Position numbers and translations under genes: made by a program
Assembly (NCBI RefSeq): GCF_001027925.1
Contig: NZ_LECT01000025.1
Location: forward strand, 124,001 to 188,000
From: Rhodopirellula islandica
GTDB taxonomy: Bacteria > Planctomycetota > Planctomycetia > Pirellulales > Pirellulaceae
Direction of reading: 5' to 3'
DNA: 64,000 bases
Shown here: positions 35,319 through 43,719 of the stretch, piece by piece
Position numbering within the stretch: position 1 is the first letter of the stretch
Layout of the letters: each line of letters begins with the position of its first letter
The notes under the pieces: model-generated
What the model saw: only the letters and a program-made list of their open reading frames with translations
Told to the model about the DNA's origin: nothing
Databases searched by the model: none

Positions 35319-36617
35319 TTGAACGAGATCCTTCCAAGATTGGTGTGCGGTCTGGGCATCGTGGTGTTCGTGACACTGGCGTGGTCGATCAGCACCGATC
35401 GTCGGCGTTTTCCCTGGCGGATTGTGATCGGCGGCCTGCTGCTGCAATTCACGCTGGCCGTGTTGGTGTTGCAAACCCACCTGGGCCGCAAAACATTCAA
35501 ACACGTCGGCGATGGCTTCCAAACACTGATGCGCACCGTCGATGCTGGTTCCGGTTTTCTGTTTGCCACCGGCCCCGACAATCCACTGGGCGATTCCTTG
35601 CTGGCAACCTTTGCGTTTGGAGTGTTGCCGACCGTGATTTTCTTTTCGTCTCTGATGAGCGTTCTGTATCACCTGGGTGTGATGCAACGAATCGTTTGGA
35701 CGATGGCCTGGGTGATGAAGTTCTCTTTGAAAACGAGCGGCCCGGAAACGTTGGCTGCAGCGGCAAACGTATTCGTCGGTCATACCGAGGCTCCCTTGGT
35801 CGTCCGCCCGTACCTGGCAAAGATGAGTCGTAGCGAACTGTGTGCGATGATGACCGGCGGATTCGCAACTGTGACGGGAGGCTTGCTGGGCGCCTACGCA
35901 AAAATGGGTGTGGACATCAGCCACCTTCTGACCGCATCGATCATCAGTGCTCCCGCAGCGCTCTTGATCGCGAAAGTCATGGTGCCGGACACGCCCAATG
36001 AACTGGATGCCAAGCGATCGGCTCGCAACCGAAACCTCGCTGACGACACGATGACACTGAAAATCGAACGGACTCACGTCAACGCGATCGCAGCCGCGGT
36101 CGAAGGTGCCAGCGATGGTTTGAAGCTGGCACTCAACGTGGGCGCAATGCTGATCGCGTTCCTGGCACTGATTGCCTTGATCGATTTGCTGCTCGGCGGC
36201 ATCTGCACGACCTTCGGCTGGATCGACTCGAACAATGCTCCCCAAATCACGTTGGGCGTGATCCTGGGCTACGCCTGTTGGCCGCTAGCCTGGTTGCTGG
36301 GGATCCCGGCATCGGAATGCCGAGCGGCCGGGGAACTGATTGGACTGAAGACTGTCGCCAACGAATTCATCGCCTATCAACAACTGGGGCAACTGGTTCA
36401 GTCCGACGAACCGCCCATCAGCGAGCGGACCGCCACCGTGCTGACCTACGCGTTGGCCGGTTTCAGCAATTTCGCAGCGATTGGAATCCAAGTCGGTGGG
36501 ATCGGCGGATTGGTCCCGGAACGAAAATCGGACCTGGCTTCCCTGGGTCTCCGAGCGATGTTCGGTGGGCTGCTGGCCTGCTGCATGACCGGTGCCATCG
36601 CCGGCATGATGCTCTGA
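35319..36617 (+). CDS. nupC: Concentrative nucleoside transporter (NupC/CNT family)
   Basis: This 432-residue integral membrane protein imports nucleosides with a cation. The family motifs are clear: FAFGVLPTVIFFSSLMSVLYHLGVMQRIV, AANVFVGHTEAPLVVRPYL, MTGGFATVTGGLLGAYAKMG, GLKTVANEFIAYQQL and YALAGFSNFAAIGIQVGGIG (each read as consecutive conserved blocks). The proposed start is TTG at 35319, with GTG 35343 as an alternative; no ATG is near. The insert between residues 230 and 260 is charged and loop-like. A long antisense frame over it is a shadow. Confidence 0.93.
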   Translation: MNEILPRLVCGLGIVVFVTLAWSISTDRRRFPWRIVIGGLLLQFTLAVLVLQTHLGRKTFKHVGDGFQTLMRTVDAGSGFLFATGPDNPLGDSLLATFAFGVLPTVIFFSSLMSVLYHLGVMQRIVWTMAWVMKFSLKTSGPETLAAAANVFVGHTEAPLVVRPYLAKMSRSELCAMMTGGFATVTGGLLGAYAKMGVDISHLLTASIISAPAALLIAKVMVPDTPNELDAKRSARNRNLADDTMTLKIERTHVNAIAAAVEGASDGLKLALNVGAMLIAFLALIALIDLLLGGICTTFGWIDSNNAPQITLGVILGYACWPLAWLLGIPASECRAAGELIGLKTVANEFIAYQQLGQLVQSDEPPISERTATVLTYALAGFSNFAAIGIQVGGIGGLVPERKSDLASLGLRAMFGGLLACCMTGAIAGMML

Positions 36618-36703
36618 ACAATCGACGGTTCAGACCGGACGACGCTGAAACGGACGGTGAGTTATACTGAGGGTTCCTACCTTTCGCCCCTCCCGCACGC
36701 CGA

Positions 36704-37657
36704 GTGAACACCTTGAACGTCCGTCGTTTGCATCTCGTCCCTGCCCTGATCCTGCTGTTCAGCGCCGCTGCGATCGCTCCCCCGACCAGCCTGGCAGAAA
36801 CTCAAAAACTCGTCTTGGTCGCCGGCAAACCCTCCCACCCACCTCGAATGCACGAATTCAATGCGGGTGTGCAACTGCTAGCTGATTCCCTGAAAGACGT
36901 CGAGGACCTGGACGTGGAAGTGGTCCTGAATGGATGGCCCCAAGACGAAACCATCTTTGAAAACGCCGATGCCGTTGTCTTTTACATGGACGGTGGCGGA
37001 CGCCATGAAATCGTCCAAGAAGAAGGCCGTCGACTCAAGATGATCGACGAGTGGGTCAAAAACGGCGTGGGACTCGGTTTCATGCACTACGGCGTGGAAG
37101 TCGTGACCGATCAAGCCGGCCAGGAAATGACTCGCTGGATCGGCGGTCACTACGAAAATCAGTTCTCATGCAACCCAATCTGGGAACCCACCTTCGCGGT
37201 CTTCCCCGATCACCCTGTCACCAACGGCGTTCAACCGTTCCAAGCCAACGACGAGTGGTACTTCAACATGCGATTCTTGTCCGGGATGGCTGGCAACGAG
37301 GCGAAGGAAATCGATGGCCTGCAATTCCAGCCGATCTTGTTGGCCAAACCATCCGACGATGTTCGCGATGGCCCCTACGTTTACCCCCAAGGTCCCTACG
37401 CTCACATCCAAGCATCAGGCGGTCGCGCAGAGGCCATGATGTGGGTGGTCGAACGTTCCGATGGTGGTCGAGGATTTGGATTCACCGGCGGTCACTTCCA
37501 TGACAACTGGGGCATCGACGACTATCGCAAGGTCGTGCTCAACGCGTTGGTCTGGACCGCCAAAGGGCAAATTCCCGAGGACGGCATCCAATCCACCGTG
37601 AACGAAGAACAGTTGGATCAGAACTTGGATCCCAAGAAACCTCGCAAAAAGAAGTAA
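36704..37657 (+). CDS. Exported ThuA-domain protein
   Basis: The protein has 317 residues from a GTG at 36704 (a TTG lies three codons later). The signal peptide is LVPALILLFSAAAIAPPTSLA. The mature part is a ThuA (trehalose-utilisation type, class I amidotransferase-like) domain: LVLVAGKPSHPPRMHEFNAG, ADAVVFYMDGGGRHEI, GVGLGFMHYGVEV, GGHYENQFSCNPIW, and the C-terminal GFGFTGGHFHDNWGIDDYR. The catalytic role of the domain is not established; it is linked to sugar metabolism and very common in planctomycetes. TATACT at 36663-36668 may be a -10 box. The C-terminus is Lys/Arg-rich, and the stop TAA (37655-37657) is the first three bases of an R1 repeat. Confidence 0.88.
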   Translation: MNTLNVRRLHLVPALILLFSAAAIAPPTSLAETQKLVLVAGKPSHPPRMHEFNAGVQLLADSLKDVEDLDVEVVLNGWPQDETIFENADAVVFYMDGGGRHEIVQEEGRRLKMIDEWVKNGVGLGFMHYGVEVVTDQAGQEMTRWIGGHYENQFSCNPIWEPTFAVFPDHPVTNGVQPFQANDEWYFNMRFLSGMAGNEAKEIDGLQFQPILLAKPSDDVRDGPYVYPQGPYAHIQASGGRAEAMMWVVERSDGGRGFGFTGGHFHDNWGIDDYRKVVLNALVWTAKGQIPEDGIQSTVNEEQLDQNLDPKKPRKKK

Positions 37658-37722
37658 GCAGGCAGCCCAGGAATGATTGGGTTTCATCTCCTAGCCGCTT
37701 GGGCGCTCGCCCCGCTTCGAAG
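37655..37722. repeat. R1 palindromic repeat, half copy 4, overlapping a stop codon
   Basis: It starts with TAAGCAGG at the ThuA stop codon and keeps the left arm (GAATGATTGGGTTTCATC, then AGCCGCTTGGGCGCTCGCCC) but lacks the right terminus. It shares the 37658-38078 gap with an R4 copy; the rest (37870-38078) shows nothing I recognise. Confidence 0.65.
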
Positions 37723-37772
37723 TCGTGCAGTTTTCGAGTGCTGCGTTTTGGCGGGCTTCTGCATTTGAGAAT

Positions 37773-37868
37773 CTCTCCTGAAACGAAGTTTGGGGAGAGC
37801 GACGCCGTTCAGGCGTACGCGAGGGTGAGGGCCGGGCATGGGGAGCGGTGCGCACTCCCCTCCCCCGG
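37773..37868. repeat. R4 repeat, copy 1
   Basis: About 95 bases shared with 58663-58761. It contains GAAACGAAGTTTGGGGAGAG, the small hairpin ACGCCGTTCAGGCGT, and GAGGGTGAGGGCCGGGCATG. It sits between convergent genes. Confidence 0.8.
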
Positions 37869-38078
37869 AAATATCGCTGAACGCTCGCTTTCCGACCCCT
37901 CCCAACTTCGTCGGGCAGGGTTCTTAAGGCGTTCCTGACACGGCACTAAAAAATGGCACGACCGCTTCACGGGGAGCGGGGAGACTTGTTGTTTTGCCGG
38001 AGCAGCCCTCAAGCTATTCCGGCTTTCTTCGTGCCTGGATGACTTCCTGCTGTCACGTCAGAACATCCCAGCGGCCAC

Positions 38079-38585
38079 TCAGAACAAAACCGGTTTGCCG
38101 CTTTCGCGACGAACGGGAACGATCTGACCGGCGTGCATCATCGGGTGCATCCCGATCAGGATCATCATGTCACCCACGGTCGGGCAAAACGCTCGCATCT
38201 GTTCCGGTGCCGGGTCATCGAGCTTGGACTCGTCCATCGCTTCGAGAGCCGCCAAGGTGTTGGCTCGAACCTTGGTCATCAGCTCCAAGTACTCAGCGAG
38301 CGTGTTGAACTGAGACGCGTCTTCGCAGCTCGCGTTGTCTTTCCCGTGGACTTCTTCAAAGCCTTCCGGCAGTTCGGTTGTGTAGTCGGGGAACATGCCG
38401 CCGAGCATGTTGACTTCCGCCACGACCAAGTGCCCGACTTGCCAAGCCAAGTGATTGCACCCCGGCCCCGGCCGACGCATCAGATCGGCGTCCTCCAGGT
38501 CGCCAAGGTAACCACGAAAGACCATGTCGCTCAAGTTCATCGTCGACCGAATCGCATCTTTGACCTGCACCGCAATCTCCTGCAC
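38079..38585 (-). CDS. DinB-like four-helix protein
   Basis: This 168-residue protein belongs to the DinB/YfiT metal-binding bundle. It has NHLAWQVGHLVVAEVNML in helix 2 with the first histidine and MHPMMHAGQIVPVRR near the C-terminus, giving the expected histidine pair (H...HxxxH-type site). Members include thiol transferases such as bacillithiol or mycothiol S-transferases and hydrolases; the substrate is unknown here. It converges on the ThuA gene across the repeat-filled gap. Confidence 0.85.
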   Translation of the reverse strand: MQEIAVQVKDAIRSTMNLSDMVFRGYLGDLEDADLMRRPGPGCNHLAWQVGHLVVAEVNMLGGMFPDYTTELPEGFEEVHGKDNASCEDASQFNTLAEYLELMTKVRANTLAALEAMDESKLDDPAPEQMRAFCPTVGDMMILIGMHPMMHAGQIVPVRRESGKPVLF

Positions 38586-38695
38586 ATGAAAGGGAGTGGG
38601 CTCTCCGAACTGGACGAAGCTGAATTCAATCCGAGGAAGATCCAGCGAGCCTGCGAGGTGAGTCTAACGCATCAAGCGTGTCTCGATACCGCGGC

Positions 38696-40870
38696 TCAAG
38701 CCAAGCAACTCGCCCCGAACTCAACGAAGAACGAATCCACCAAAGCGGGTGCGAGAATGCTTGATGAAGTTCCCATGTACTCTTCATGATGCCTGTCATC
38801 GTGCACCGTCTCGTCGTCATGATCGTCGTCATGCGAGTGATCGTGATCAGACAACCGAACGGACACCAAGGCCGGCACAAATCCATTCAGTTCCAAGCCA
38901 CCAGTAGTCTGCGAGTCAGCCTGACTGGCATTCGCTTCGCCTGAGCTCGCGTCCCCTGCTGCGAACGCGACCTCTGATGAAGTCGCCAAATCAGACTCCG
39001 CATTCGCGGTGGACGAACTCGACAAGGAGTTGATGACTCGAAGTGCGTCCAGTGACGTCACCTTCCCGTCACCGGTGACGTCGTAGTAATTCCCCTGTTC
39101 CAACACCTCGTCACCGACGTTGATTTCGGATACCCCGGCCGCATTCAAAGCATTGATCACCCGCAACGCGTCCAATGCCGAGACTTCGCCATCGCCCGTC
39201 ACATCCGCTGGTTGCAAAAGATTGGTGGGGCTATCGTTGCTGATGCTCGGAAAGCCAGCGGTCGAAGCGATTTGATACTGCTCCGCGGCCGACCGCGATT
39301 CGAAGCGCAACACGTAATTCTGATTGGCAGACAGCGTCACCGACAAATCGCCGCTGCCGCTGTACTCCCCAATTGGCTGCAAGTTTTCATCGAGCACAAA
39401 GAACGCTTCCGATGATGCCGTCGATCCAACCTTGGTCACTCGCAGCGTCGTGTTCGCGGACGCGCGAAACAGGTAGGCAACCGGTTGGTTGTTTCCAGGC
39501 ACCGAGATCGGCGTGCTACTGAAATCAGCCGAGTTCAATTGTGTTTGGGCGACCGGTGATCCATCGTCGTCGAGGATTGTGATCAACGCTTCAATGTCGG
39601 CGCCCAGTTTGGCGACACTCGAATCAGCCAACCGAATCGTCAACGCTTCCACGCCTTCGTTGGTGGTGTTGTCGACCACGTTCACGGTCATCGTCGCAGT
39701 GCGTTGGCCCGCTGCAAAGTTGAACGCCGCCGGACTGGCCGTGTAGTCCGAACTCGCCAATGCCGTTCCCGAGATCACCACCGGCACCGAAATGCTCTGG
39801 GATGGTGCGGCGGACAGCGTCGCAACGATCGCCACCGTGCCTGCCGATTCCGGAACGGTTTGCTCCGTTGTTGTGACCTGAACGGTTGGCCTGGTGTCGG
39901 GTGTGAGTTCCCAACCGATGTCATCCAAGATCGCGTAGTCGAGATCACTCAGCATGCCGTCGAAATGATTGGTCATCGTCGTCGGCACCACGTCGCGAAC
40001 GGAACTGGCCAAGTGGCTGCTGCCATTCATAGGAATATTCGCGGAACCCGGGTAAATCGCATTCGCCTTGGGGCCCGCAAATTGGCCGCCGGAAACATAG
40101 CGATTGAAAGAAGGTGCCGTTCCAAAACCCAACACGTGAGCGAACTCATGCGCCACCACCGCACGGAAGTCCGATTGACCGGATTCGCCAGTATCAACGG
40201 CTCCAAAATTCCAATCCACTTCGCTCCGCGTGTCGATCGTGATCGCACCCACCACCGGTGCGAAGTCACTGGGCGTCGTTGCCGCCGCACCGGTCTCGCC
40301 TCGAGTGGTCAGGTTGCTGATGAACGCGTTGGCCTGATTGACGCAGGCTTGGTCGGGACAGTTGTAACCAACCCCAAAGGAGTTGTAGCCGCCCAAGCCG
40401 CGAGTCAGCCCGGTCAGGTTGTTCCCGCGAACGTAGACGACAATTTCATTGGCCGCCGCTCGAAACGATTGCGGCAAAGAGGTCAGTGCCCCCGTCCGCG
40501 GATCGAGAACCGCCGGTTGCCACTGAATCTGAGATCGACTCGGTGGATTGACCGCGGCCAACGTGTCGTTGAATCGATCGACCACTTGGTTCACAACTTC
40601 CTGCATCACCGCTTTGGCTTGCGGGTACCGAGTCGTGAAAAAGTTGCTGCTGTCCAACGAGAAATCCAATCGGACTTGGAGGACACTTTCGCCTTCCGCT
40701 TCGCGGCCTGAAATCTCTCGGGTGGAATCTCCCTCCCCTGCTATCGGATCGAGCTCCACCGATACTTCGCCCCAAGCATCGGGGTGCTGCGGACCGATCA
40801 TGGAATCGGCGGCCAACAGGCGTCGATGTTCGAGGTTTTCAACGCGAAGGCGTCGGGAGGAGTTCTGCAT
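38696..40870 (-). CDS. Secreted zinc metalloprotease with Calx-beta domain, dockerin repeats and His/Asp-rich tail
   Basis: This 724-residue protein has an N-terminal motif RVENLEHRRLLAAD (residues 10-22), a planctomycete surface-sorting type sequence in place of a classic signal peptide. The peptidase domain (about 60-325) has AVVAHEFAHVLGFGTA with HEFAH at 241-245, and a likely third ligand at SSHLAS (H286), a leishmanolysin-like arrangement without the compact HExxHxxGxxH. A Calx-beta domain follows (about 330-440), then a beta-rich domain, then two dockerin-type calcium loops (DVTGDGEVSALDALRVINAL and DVTGDGKVTSLDALRVINSL). The tail has SDHDHSHDDDHDDETVHDD. It is probably displayed at the surface or released and degrades proteins. 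Confidence 0.87.
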   Translation of the reverse strand: MQNSSRRLRVENLEHRRLLAADSMIGPQHPDAWGEVSVELDPIAGEGDSTREISGREAEGESVLQVRLDFSLDSSNFFTTRYPQAKAVMQEVVNQVVDRFNDTLAAVNPPSRSQIQWQPAVLDPRTGALTSLPQSFRAAANEIVVYVRGNNLTGLTRGLGGYNSFGVGYNCPDQACVNQANAFISNLTTRGETGAAATTPSDFAPVVGAITIDTRSEVDWNFGAVDTGESGQSDFRAVVAHEFAHVLGFGTAPSFNRYVSGGQFAGPKANAIYPGSANIPMNGSSHLASSVRDVVPTTMTNHFDGMLSDLDYAILDDIGWELTPDTRPTVQVTTTEQTVPESAGTVAIVATLSAAPSQSISVPVVISGTALASSDYTASPAAFNFAAGQRTATMTVNVVDNTTNEGVEALTIRLADSSVAKLGADIEALITILDDDGSPVAQTQLNSADFSSTPISVPGNNQPVAYLFRASANTTLRVTKVGSTASSEAFFVLDENLQPIGEYSGSGDLSVTLSANQNYVLRFESRSAAEQYQIASTAGFPSISNDSPTNLLQPADVTGDGEVSALDALRVINALNAAGVSEINVGDEVLEQGNYYDVTGDGKVTSLDALRVINSLSSSSTANAESDLATSSEVAFAAGDASSGEANASQADSQTTGGLELNGFVPALVSVRLSDHDHSHDDDHDDETVHDDRHHEEYMGTSSSILAPALVDSFFVEFGASCLA

Positions 40871-40983
40871 GCATCCGGCTCGATTAGAAAAGCAGCGTGT
40901 CGGTCCTGTCTTGGTCCGTCACGCAGAAGCATTCTACGAGCCGGCAAACTCGAAGCGAGACGCGCAAAACGAATTGAGTGGAA

Positions 40984-41745
40984 TCACGGACGCAGATCCC
41001 AGTCCTTCATCTCGCCTAGCAGATCCTCCCGCGTCAAGTTGAAACACAGGGGGGTCAGCGTCACATACCCCTCGCGAAGCTGGGTCACGTCGGTCATTTC
41101 CGCAGGCGGTTTGTTGGGCTGCGTCCACAATGCCCAATAATAGTCGCGTCCACCGGGATCCTGACGTTTTTCGTAACGACGTCCATATTGAGCCAATCCC
41201 ATCGGCACCACCTTCACTTCGCTGGCCGATTCCGTCGCCGCAGTGGGCACATTCAAATTGAACAGCCCGCCTTGAGATTCTTTGTGCCGAACGATTTCGC
41301 CGATGACATTGCGAGCAATCACCGCCGCGGCGTCGAAGTCGTTGTCGTCGGAATTCTCCAGCGACACGGCGACACTGGTCACGCCAAAGAACGCACCTTC
41401 AATCGCAGCCGCAACGGTGCCGGAGTACAAAACATTGATGCCCGCATTCAACCCGTTGTTGATGCCGCTGACCACCAAATCGATGGGCTCTTCAGCAAAC
41501 AATTCGGCAAGCGAAAGCTTCACACAATCGGCTGGTGAACCTTCCACCGCCCACGCCCAATGGACGCCATCGCGGTGAATGGATTTTGGAACCAACGGTG
41601 TCAGATAAGTGATTGAATGGCCGACACCGCTTTGTTCGGTTGCCGGAGCCACCGTGATGACTTCGCCCAAGTGACGCAGTTGTTGGCGAAGCGCCGCCAA
41701 ACCTGGGGCATGAACGCCATCATCATTCGTTAACAGAATTCGCAT
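40984..41745 (-). CDS. surE: 5'-nucleotidase / survival protein SurE
   Basis: This 253-residue phosphatase acts on nucleoside monophosphates. The N-terminal motif MRILLTNDDGVHAPG carries the metal-binding D8 and D9, APATEQSGVGHSIT the conserved serine and asparagine-type region, and VVSGINNGLNAGINVLYSGTVAAAIEG the family core. ATG 41745 is the start. It lies downstream of selO on the same strand, separated by 175 bp holding an R2 repeat. Confidence 0.95.
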   Translation of the reverse strand: MRILLTNDDGVHAPGLAALRQQLRHLGEVITVAPATEQSGVGHSITYLTPLVPKSIHRDGVHWAWAVEGSPADCVKLSLAELFAEEPIDLVVSGINNGLNAGINVLYSGTVAAAIEGAFFGVTSVAVSLENSDDNDFDAAAVIARNVIGEIVRHKESQGGLFNLNVPTAATESASEVKVVPMGLAQYGRRYEKRQDPGGRDYYWALWTQPNKPPAEMTDVTQLREGYVTLTPLCFNLTREDLLGEMKDWDLRP

Positions 41746-41822
41746 GAGAAGTATTGTCCATCGATGTGCGTGGCTCGAACCAATCCAGAGACTCGGGGCA
41801 GCAAAAAGAGGAAGGCATCACC

Positions 41823-41914
41823 GTAGCGAAAGTCGTCAAGACTTTCGGGATGACGCCAAGCAAGTCGAAACTCTTGACGAGTTTCGCTACCCGATCAATT
41901 CGCTGTCACAGAGC
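41823..41914. repeat. R2 nested palindrome, copy 1
   Basis: GTAGCGAAA (41823) and TTTCGCTAC (ending 41890) bound the element. Each half is itself a hairpin: GAAAGTC-gtcaa-GACTTTC and GAAACTC-ttgac-GAGTTTC; the loops gtcaa and ttgac are complementary. Homology to copy 2 continues about 24 bases beyond, to CGCTGTCACAGA. Confidence 0.88.
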
Positions 41915-41920
41915 ACTAGG

Positions 41921-43549
41921 TTATGAACTGCACGACAGCATCGAACAACCCGGACGGTGTCGCGCCCACTCGGGTCGCTTCTCGGCGAAGCGTTCTTTCC
42001 CCGGTTGATCGTCGTACGGACGGCGGAGCACTTCCAACAACTCCGTCACCAACGAATCATCGCCCTTGTCACAGGCATCAATCGCCAACTGAGCCAAGTA
42101 GTTTCGCAAAACGTACTTCGGATTGACCGCGTTCATCCGCTGACGCCGCTGCGAGTCGTCCGCCGGAAAACCGCCGTCCGACAAGACTCGCTTTTGATAG
42201 GATCGAATCCAATCCATCATCGCCTGTTGATACTCATCGGTGATCTCGTCGGCAACGTAGTGAGCCTCCGAAAGATGACGGAGCACGGCAGCAAGCTCCA
42301 GTGCCCTTGGTGCCTCGGGCGTTCCCAATTCAATGTCCGCTAACCGACGATAGAAAATGGTCATGTCCGTTTCGGCCAATTGCAACAACGTCAGCAACGA
42401 GTCCACCAACTCGTCATCGGTCTCACTCTCGTACTTCGACAGCCCCAACTTGCCGGCCATCATTGAGTGCCAACTTCGCTGGAACTCTTCGACATAAACG
42501 GCGATCCCACGCTGCAGCGGTTCCGCTTCCTTGACCAACGGGACCAAGGCGTTGGCCAGAGCGACCAAGTTCCACTGGGCGATCTGAGGCTGATGCGCGT
42601 ACCGATACCTTCGCCCTTGCGCGTCGGTGGTGTTCGGCGTCCAATCAGGATCGTAGTCCTCCAGCCAACCGTACGGGCCGTAGTCAATCGTCAGCCCAAG
42701 AATCGACATGTTGTCGGTGTTCATGACACCGTGGACAAAGCCGACTCGCATCCAGTGCACCACCATCTCAGCAGTCGTCCGGCAAACTTCCTCGAACATC
42801 GCCGCGATCACGTCGGGGCCAATCTCGGCATCTGGCTCGGACTTGGACAGCAAGTGAGGGAACTCCGAACGAATCGTGTGTTCCACCAACACTCGCAATG
42901 TCTCGGTGTCTTCCCGCGAGGCGAATATTTCGAAGTTGCCAAACCGAATGAACGAGGGTGCCACTCGGCACACAACCGCGCCCAGTTCATGTTCCGGATG
43001 CCCGTCGTAGAACATGTCACGAAGCACCTTCTCGCCCGTCAGCACCAAACTCAGCGCCCGAGTGGTTGGAACTCCCAAGTGATGCATCGCTTCGCTGCAA
43101 AGAAATTCGCGAACACTCGATCGCAAGACCGCCAAACCGTCCGCGGTCCGAGAATACGGCGTCAGTCCGGCCCCTTTGAGTTGCAGCGTCCAGTGCTTCT
43201 CGTCTGCGGTGACAACCTCGCCGAGATTGATCGCGCGGCCGTCGCCCAGTTGTCCGGCCCAGTTTCCGAACTGGTGCCCACCGTAGCACATCGCAAAGGG
43301 ATCCATGCCCTCGGCGAGCGCGTTGCCCACCAACACTTCGGTCAGCTCGGCCGATCCCAACCACTTGGGATCCAAGCCGATCAGGTCCGCGACCTCTTTT
43401 GAACCCGCCACCCACTTCGGAGCCGAAACCGGCGTCGGCTTCAGACGCGAAAAACCCGCCTGATGGACTTGGCGAGTGAAATTTCGCGGCTCCGAATCCG
43501 CGGGCAAATCTCGCGTGAATCGATTGTCAAACGTCAGATCAAATGTCAC
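41921..43549 (-). CDS. selO: SelO protein adenylyltransferase (YdiU/UPF0061)
   Basis: This 542-residue pseudokinase transfers AMP from ATP to Ser/Thr/Tyr of target proteins. Visible motifs are FAMCYGGHQFGNWAGQLGDG, LQLKGAGLTPYSRTADG, VLRSSVREFLCSEAMHHLG, FVHGVMNTDNMSILGLTIDY (nucleotide/metal site) and YGPYGWLEDYDP. The protein ends GCSMLSCSS: the third residue from the end is Cys, the position held by selenocysteine in animal SelO, and a second Cys is five residues before it, a possible redox switch. The start is a GTG at 43549. Two R2 repeats flank the gene. Confidence 0.95.
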   Translation of the reverse strand: MTFDLTFDNRFTRDLPADSEPRNFTRQVHQAGFSRLKPTPVSAPKWVAGSKEVADLIGLDPKWLGSAELTEVLVGNALAEGMDPFAMCYGGHQFGNWAGQLGDGRAINLGEVVTADEKHWTLQLKGAGLTPYSRTADGLAVLRSSVREFLCSEAMHHLGVPTTRALSLVLTGEKVLRDMFYDGHPEHELGAVVCRVAPSFIRFGNFEIFASREDTETLRVLVEHTIRSEFPHLLSKSEPDAEIGPDVIAAMFEEVCRTTAEMVVHWMRVGFVHGVMNTDNMSILGLTIDYGPYGWLEDYDPDWTPNTTDAQGRRYRYAHQPQIAQWNLVALANALVPLVKEAEPLQRGIAVYVEEFQRSWHSMMAGKLGLSKYESETDDELVDSLLTLLQLAETDMTIFYRRLADIELGTPEAPRALELAAVLRHLSEAHYVADEITDEYQQAMMDWIRSYQKRVLSDGGFPADDSQRRQRMNAVNPKYVLRNYLAQLAIDACDKGDDSLVTELLEVLRRPYDDQPGKERFAEKRPEWARHRPGCSMLSCSS

Positions 43550-43575
43550 GCGAACAACTCATGGAAGTTCTCGCC

Positions 43576-43667
43576 GTAGCGAAAGTCATCAAGACTTTCG
43601 GGGTCTCGTCGAGCAAGTCGAAACTCTTGACGAGTTTCGCTACCCGAACAACTCGCTGTCACAGACA
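43576..43667. repeat. R2 nested palindrome, copy 2
   Basis: Same orientation as copy 1, 1753 bases away, on the other side of selO: GTAGCGAAAGTCATCAAGAC at 43576 through GAGTTTCGCTAC ending 43643, and the shared tail to about 43667. The first loop is atcaa instead of gtcaa. Confidence 0.87.
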
Positions 43668-43719
43668 ACGAGCGAGATCCGGCTGAGGGAGTGATGCAGA
43701 AAAACTTACTCAGACGTGC

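Noticed and set aside
35175-36245. Long antisense frame of 356 residues opposite the nucleoside transporter
   Set aside because: The plus strand encodes a clear CNT transporter. The antisense product is rich in His/Gln/Arg without any fold signal; it is a shadow caused by codon bias.
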